DNA of 64,000 bases from Rothia mucilaginosa (GTDB taxonomy: Bacteria > Actinomycetota > Actinomycetes > Actinomycetales > Micrococcaceae), in NCBI RefSeq assembly GCF_001548235.1, contig NZ_AP014938.1:1116001-1180000 (forward strand), written 5' to 3'. Under the pieces are notes generated by a model. The model saw nothing but the letters and a program-made list of their open reading frames with translations. It searched no databases and was not told where the DNA came from. Every line of letters starts with the position of its first letter. Position 1 is the first letter of the stretch. A program made the position numbers and the translations under genes. Shown here piece after piece: positions 59,951 through 64,000 of the stretch.

Positions 59951-62176
59951 TTGGCGCAAACCCCCAATACTCCGCAGAAAGGTTCGGAGGGCTTCCTGAA
60001 GAAGCTGATTAACGGCCCCTGGTTCTGGCCGGGTGCAGCTCTCGTAATCATGCTGGCTTTCCTCATGACCTCCTTCTTCACTCAGCCCTCACGTCAGGTG
60101 GACACCAACGTGGGTCTTCAGCTGCTCAACGACCACCAGGTCAAGAGCGCAAAGATCTACGACGGCGACCAGCGCGTCGAGCTGCAGCTTAAGGACGACT
60201 ACAAGAAGGGCAACGACAACTACGGTAAGTCGGTGCGCTTCTACTACGTGCAGCCCCGCGGCGAAGAAGTTGCTAAGGCAATGGAATCCGCCGAGCTGGA
60301 AAGCTACACGGACCAGCCGGTTGAGCACAGCTTCCTGAGCTCCCTGGTGTCCCTGCTGTTGCCGATTCTGCTCTTTGGTGTGCTCTTCTGGTTCCTGATG
60401 GGACGAGTCGGAGGCGGCTCATCCGTGATGAGCTTCTCCAAGTCCCGCGCGAAGAAGTTCACCAAGGACAAGCCGGAAGTGCGTTTCAGCGACGTCGCCG
60501 GCGTGGATGAGGCGCTCGCCGAACTGGAAGAAGTCCGCGAGTTCCTGGCTGAACCCGAAAAGTTCACCCGCCTGGGTGCAAAGATTCCCAAGGGCGTTCT
60601 GCTGTACGGCCCTCCCGGCACCGGTAAGACCCTGCTCGCCAAGGCTGTGGCGGGCGAGGCTGGCGTGCCGTTCTACTCGATTTCTGGCTCTGACTTCGTT
60701 GAAATGTTCGTGGGTGTGGGTGCGTCCCGCGTGCGCGACCTGTTCAAGGAAGCGAAGAGCGACCCCGCCGCCATCGTCTTCGTCGACGAGATTGACGCTG
60801 TTGGCCGCCGCCGCGGCGTCGGTATGGGTGGCGGTAATGACGAGCGTGAGCAGACCCTGAACCAGCTGCTGGTTGAGATGGACGGCTTCGACGGCAACTC
60901 GAACGTCATCGTCATTGCGGCAACGAACCGACCCGACGTCCTGGACCCGGCGCTGCTGCGTCCCGGTCGTTTCGACCGCCAGATCGGTGTGGACGCCCCC
61001 GATATGCAGGGCCGCGAACACATCCTGCGCGTTCACGCGGCAGGCAAGCCGATCGCTAACACCGTTGACCTGGCTCAGGTCGCTAAGCGTACCCCCGGCT
61101 TCACCGGTGCTGACCTGGCGAACGTCATGAACGAGGCGGCACTGCTGACCGCCCGCGATAACGGCAACGTGATTGACGACCGCGCTATCGACGAGGCAAT
61201 CGACCGCGTCATGGCTGGTCCGCAGCGTTCCTCGCGCATCATGAACGAGCACGATCGCAAGGTCACCGCCTACCACGAGGGCGGCCACGCCCTGGTCGCG
61301 GCGGCACTGCGTAACTCCGCGCCGGTCACCAAGATTACTATTCTTCCGCGCGGCCGCGCCCTGGGTTACACCATGGTCATGCCGCAGGACGACAAGTACT
61401 CCACGACCCGCCACGAGCTGCTCGACCAGATGGCCTACGCGATGGGTGGCCGCGCGGCGGAGGAGATCGTCTTCCACGACCCGTCCACCGGTGCCTCTAA
61501 CGATATTCAGAAGGCAACCGACACCGCCCGCAAGATGGTCACCGACTACGGCATGAGCGCCGTGATTGGTTCCGTGAAGCTCGGCAGCGAAGACACCGAA
61601 CCGTTCCTCGGTGGCGGCGGTGCTTCGGCACGCAACTACTCCGAAGCAACCGCGGCAAAGGTCGACGCTGAGATTCGCGCCCTGCTGGAGCAGGCGCACG
61701 ATGAGGCGTTCGCGATTCTGCTGGAGAACCGCGACGTGCTGGACCGCCTGGCCTTCGCCCTGCTCGAGAAGGAAACCCTGCTCGAGCACGAGATTGCCGA
61801 AATCTTCAAGGACGTTCGCAAGCGCCCCGAGCGTGAGTACTGGTACTCCAAGCCGACCCGCGAGCGCACCAACATCCCGCCGGTGAAGGCACCGAGCGAG
61901 CTGGCGAAGGAATCCGAAAAGGTTGAGGAAGCACCTGCCGCTGCACCTGCCGCTCCTGCTACGGCACCTACTGTTCCGGTAGCACCGGCTGCACCCGTGC
62001 AGCAGGCACCGACCCAGCAGGCACTCGCGCAGCCGGAGGTGCCGCTCACCAACCCGGACGCCGACCCGACCGTCGCAATGCCCACCCAGCAGTACCCGAA
62101 CTACCCCGCCCCTCCGGCGCAGCGCCCGGAGAACGGCACCCCGAACCAGAATGGAGCAGAGAATGAGCGAGGTTAA
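59951..62176 (+). CDS. ftsH: ATP-dependent zinc metalloprotease FtsH
   Basis: 741 residues from the TTG at 59951, preferred because AAGGA lies 7 bases upstream; an in-frame ATG at 59906 would give 756 residues. Two N-terminal membrane segments (about 20-40 and 115-140), the AAA domain with GPPGTGKT (Lys226), [18 protein letters not shown], and the protease motif HEGGH (His442, Glu443, His446). A Pro/Ala/Gln-rich C-terminal tail of about 85 residues is added. Degrades membrane proteins and SecYEG/sigma substrates. Its end overlaps folE by 14 bases. Confidence 0.96.
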   Translation: MAQTPNTPQKGSEGFLKKLINGPWFWPGAALVIMLAFLMTSFFTQPSRQVDTNVGLQLLNDHQVKSAKIYDGDQRVELQLKDDYKKGNDNYGKSVRFYYVQPRGEEVAKAMESAELESYTDQPVEHSFLSSLVSLLLPILLFGVLFWFLMGRVGGGSSVMSFSKSRAKKFTKDKPEVRFSDVAGVDEALAELEEVREFLAEPEKFTRLGAKIPKGVLLYGPPGTGKTLLAKAVAGEAGVPFYSISGSDFVEMFVGVGASRVRDLFKEAKSDPAAIVFVDEIDAVGRRRGVGMGGGNDEREQTLNQLLVEMDGFDGNSNVIVIAATNRPDVLDPALLRPGRFDRQIGVDAPDMQGREHILRVHAAGKPIANTVDLAQVAKRTPGFTGADLANVMNEAALLTARDNGNVIDDRAIDEAIDRVMAGPQRSSRIMNEHDRKVTAYHEGGHALVAAALRNSAPVTKITILPRGRALGYTMVMPQDDKYSTTRHELLDQMAYAMGGRAAEEIVFHDPSTGASNDIQKATDTARKMVTDYGMSAVIGSVKLGSEDTEPFLGGGGASARNYSEATAAKVDAEIRALLEQAHDEAFAILLENRDVLDRLAFALLEKETLLEHEIAEIFKDVRKRPEREYWYSKPTRERTNIPPVKAPSELAKESEKVEEAPAAAPAAPATAPTVPVAPAAPVQQAPTQQALAQPEVPLTNPDADPTVAMPTQQYPNYPAPPAQRPENGTPNQNGAENERG

Positions 62177-62747
62177 GAACGCCGTCGACCAGCCGCGTAT
62201 TGAGGCTGCCGTCCGTGAGATTCTGCTCGCGATTGGTGAGGACCCGGACCGTGACGGTCTGCAGCAGACCCCGGCACGTGTGGCGCGCGCCTACGCGGAG
62301 TTCTTCTCGGGCCTGCACCAGGATGCCGGCGAGATTCTGGGTACGACCTTCGACATCGCCCACTCTGAGATGGTGCTGGTGAAGGACATTCCGTTCTACT
62401 CCACCTGTGAGCACCACCTGGTGCCTTTCCACGGTGTGGCGCATGTGGGTTACATTCCCGGCCCGGACGGTAAGGTGACCGGCCTGAGCAAGCTTGCCCG
62501 CGTGGTGGATATGTACGCTCGCCGCCCGCAGGTGCAGGAGCGTCTGACCACGCAGGTGGTGGAGGCTCTGGAGGAGCACCTGAATCCGCGCGGCGCGATT
62601 GTGGTGATTGAGGCTGAGCACATGTGCATGTCGATGCGCGGTGTGCGTAAGCCGGGCGCGAAGACCGTGACCAGCGCGGTGCGCGGTGCGCTGATGAACG
62701 GCGCAACCCGTGCGGAGGCGATGAGCCTGATCTTCTCGCAGCGCTAA
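62163..62747 (+). CDS. folE: GTP cyclohydrolase I
   Basis: 194 residues from the ATG at 62163 (GGAG 7 bases upstream), overlapping the ftsH stop. First enzyme of folate synthesis: GTP to dihydroneopterin triphosphate. Zinc ligands in [12 protein letters not shown], with [19 protein letters not shown] and [14 protein letters not shown] complete. Translationally coupled to ftsH. Confidence 0.96.
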   Translation: MSEVKNAVDQPRIEAAVREILLAIGEDPDRDGLQQTPARVARAYAEFFSGLHQDAGEILGTTFDIAHSEMVLVKDIPFYSTCEHHLVPFHGVAHVGYIPGPDGKVTGLSKLARVVDMYARRPQVQERLTTQVVEALEEHLNPRGAIVVIEAEHMCMSMRGVRKPGAKTVTSAVRGALMNGATRAEAMSLIFSQR

Positions 62748-62762
62748 GCGCGCTCTAGACAC

Positions 62763-62802
62763 GCGAAAAGGGGCGGAGGTGAAAACCTCCGCCCCTTTTC
62801 GC
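62763..62802 (+). terminator. folE terminator
   Basis: A perfect 18-bp stem around GAAA, beginning GCGAAAAGGGGCGGAGGT; the second arm carries the T-run (CCCCTTTTCGC). Confidence 0.92.
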
Positions 62803-62902
62803 ATCGCCAAAGTGCTCCGAGAGTGTGTTCTGAGCCGGTACCTTCCGCGGCTGCGGCAGCGTCGGCAGTGCCGCACCGCAGAAGCTTAGACGAGCCCCGC
62901 CG

Positions 62903-63109
62903 CTAACGCTGCAGAGAACCCTTCGACCCGCTCGGATCATCCCAACCCAGGGCAAGAGTCACGATCAAGCCCACGGCAATGAAACCGCAACCGGTCGCGG
63001 TGCCAAAAGCAATCCAGCGCACGGCAGGAGCACCTTCAGCAAGCACAATAGTCACCAGTGCGGCAAGAGCTACCAGGGATAGGATCCAAGCTCCAGTCTT
63101 CATGTTCAC
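62903..63109 (-). CDS. Small membrane protein
   Basis: 68 residues. Two hydrophobic helices (about 7-25 and 32-56). GTG at 63109 has AGGAAG 9 bases upstream; an ATG two codons in is also possible. No family recognised. It lies opposite folE and folP, interrupting the fol cluster. Confidence 0.65.
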   Translation of the reverse strand: MNMKTGAWILSLVALAALVTIVLAEGAPAVRWIAFGTATGCGFIAVGLIVTLALGWDDPSGSKGSLQR

Positions 63110-63339
63110 AATGAGTCACTTCCTAGAGTATGTATGTGTGGGTGCGCACCGCCGACCGGGAACGCGCCCGGCGCGGTATGCGTGCCCTCCCAGCATACCC
63201 TTAAATAAGTATCTGCAATGCAAATATTGCTTGTTGTGTCACCAGAATCGCCTCCGCCGCTATCTCAACCTCCGCCCCGATTACCCTTCCAATCCCCACC
63301 CCAATCACAGCGGCAAACATGGCGGCATCGCAGATTCGG

Positions 63340-63345
63340 TACGAT
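63340..63345 (+). promoter_or_regulatory. -10 of leaderless folP transcript
   Basis: TACGAT ends 6 bases before the folP ATG; no ribosome site seen. Confidence 0.55.
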
Positions 63346-63351
63346 AAATTT

Positions 63352-64000
63352 ATGACTGAATCCACACACACCACCCATGTAGCCCCCCTGCCCTGCGACG
63401 CGCTCGCCGCCGAACGCACCCTCGTGATGGGCATCCTCAACGTCACCCCCGACTCCTTCAGCGACGGCGGCCAGCACTACGCCGCCACCGACGCCATCGC
63501 CCGCGCCGCCCGCATGATCGCCGAGGGCGCCTCCATTATCGACATTGGCGGCGAGTCCACCCGCCCCGGTGCCGTGCGCATCAGCGTGGAGGAGGAGCAG
63601 CGCCGCATCCTGCCCGTCATCGAGGCAGTCGCGCAGATGGGCACCACCATCAGCGTGGACACCATGAACCCGCAGACCGCCCGCGCCGCCATCGCCGCGG
63701 GTGCGCACATCATCAACGATGTGTCCGGTCTGAACGTGAGCGATGAAATGATTGAAACCGCCGCCGAACTGCAGGTGCCGTACATCCTCATGCACGCCCG
63801 CGGCACCTCCCAGACCATGGACAGCCTGGCGGAGTACCCGCGCGGCGTGGTCACCGAGGTTGTGGAGGAGCTGACCGGCCTGCGTGAGCGTTTCCTTGCC
63901 GCCGGTGTGCTGCCGCAGAACCTGATTCTTGACCCGGGTCTGGGCTTCGCGAAGGGCGGTATGCAGGATTGGGAGCTGCTCGCCGCCATTGACGAGCTGC
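63352..64000 (+). CDS. folP: Dihydropteroate synthase, N-terminal part
   Basis: The gene runs off the window end; 216 residues are present. MGILNVTPDSFSDGG (about 26-40) is the pterin-binding signature; IDIGGESTRPGA, SVDTMNP and NDVSGLN follow. It joins 4-aminobenzoate to dihydropterin pyrophosphate and is the sulfonamide target. Next step after folE in folate synthesis. Probably leaderless. Confidence 0.95.
   Translation, partial: MTESTHTTHVAPLPCDALAAERTLVMGILNVTPDSFSDGGQHYAATDAIARAARMIAEGASIIDIGGESTRPGAVRISVEEEQRRILPVIEAVAQMGTTISVDTMNPQTARAAIAAGAHIINDVSGLNVSDEMIETAAELQVPYILMHARGTSQTMDSLAEYPRGVVTEVVEELTGLRERFLAAGVLPQNLILDPGLGFAKGGMQDWELLAAIDEL

Noticed and set aside
1..64000. tRNA, rRNA or prophage genes
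   Set aside because: Scanning for T-arm-like sequences, rRNA and phage structural genes found none; the beta-helix proteins resemble tailspikes but have no phage neighbours.

Overview
The window is high-GC actinobacterial DNA (mostly about 58-62% G+C by eye) carrying single-copy housekeeping genes (serS, pheA, pta, ackA, ppa, tilS, hpt, ftsH, folE, folP). Gene content, small genome-style packing, lipoproteins, SLH-like surface proteins and frequent leaderless starts suggest Micrococcaceae, most likely an oral Rothia (R. mucilaginosa/dentocariosa type). The species call is inference, since no 16S or other marker was compared.

Layout. 1-5.7 kb: end of a MATE exporter, a nitroreductase, and a copper operon (csoR-copZ-unknown-copA, minus strand) behind one CsoR-type operator. 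5.9-12.4 kb: exported protein and lipoprotein pair, a 1076-residue PLD-SF2 helicase with a DUF3427-like C-terminus (possible defence protein), and a small membrane protein. The gaps here hold two families of dispersed palindromes. 12.6-20.5 kb: pta, a GNAT acetyltransferase, a spermidine-synthase-like protein, pheA, serS (with a second divergent copy of its 3' end) and a lipid kinase. 20.5-24.1 kb: an intact TnpB/Cas12-like RuvC nuclease directly followed by a 32-bp-arm palindrome and a 5-repeat, 4-spacer CRISPR array with no cas1, cas2 or Cascade genes, then ackA. 24.1-37.7 kb: accessory surface region with a Tat-exported protein, an M48 protease, an SBF-like transporter, two right-handed beta-helix (pectate-lyase-3-like) proteins, two SLH-like exported proteins, and an ABC exporter operon flanked by identical terminators. 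37.9-45 kb: exonuclease III, a Mn/Zn-type ABC transporter with a palindromic operator and a DtxR/MntR regulator, an unknown HTH protein and an MFS exporter. 45-51 kb: candidate small RNA with a consensus promoter, an SF1 helicase, a parS-like site, a D,D-carboxypeptidase lipoprotein and ppa. 51-56 kb: AT-richer surface cassette (exported protein, third beta-helix protein, tandem SLH-like pair) bounded by about 75-bp terminator-like direct repeats. 56-64 kb: hipBA, tilS, hpt, ftsH, folE, a small membrane protein and the start of folP.

The most interesting system is the single-effector CRISPR locus at 20.8-22.9 kb. The effector has an intact RuvC triad and zinc ribbon, lies beside an array with 29-nt repeats and exactly 32-nt spacers, and its stop codon sits inside a hairpin. 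One arm of that hairpin occupies the position of a spacer; the other arm contains a short anti-repeat. This fits a type V-U4/Cas12n-like minimal system or a TnpB that has captured an I-E-like array. The second theme is surface-gene cassettes (beta-helix proteins without signal peptides plus SLH-like exported partners) apparently shuffled by recombination at repeated terminators.
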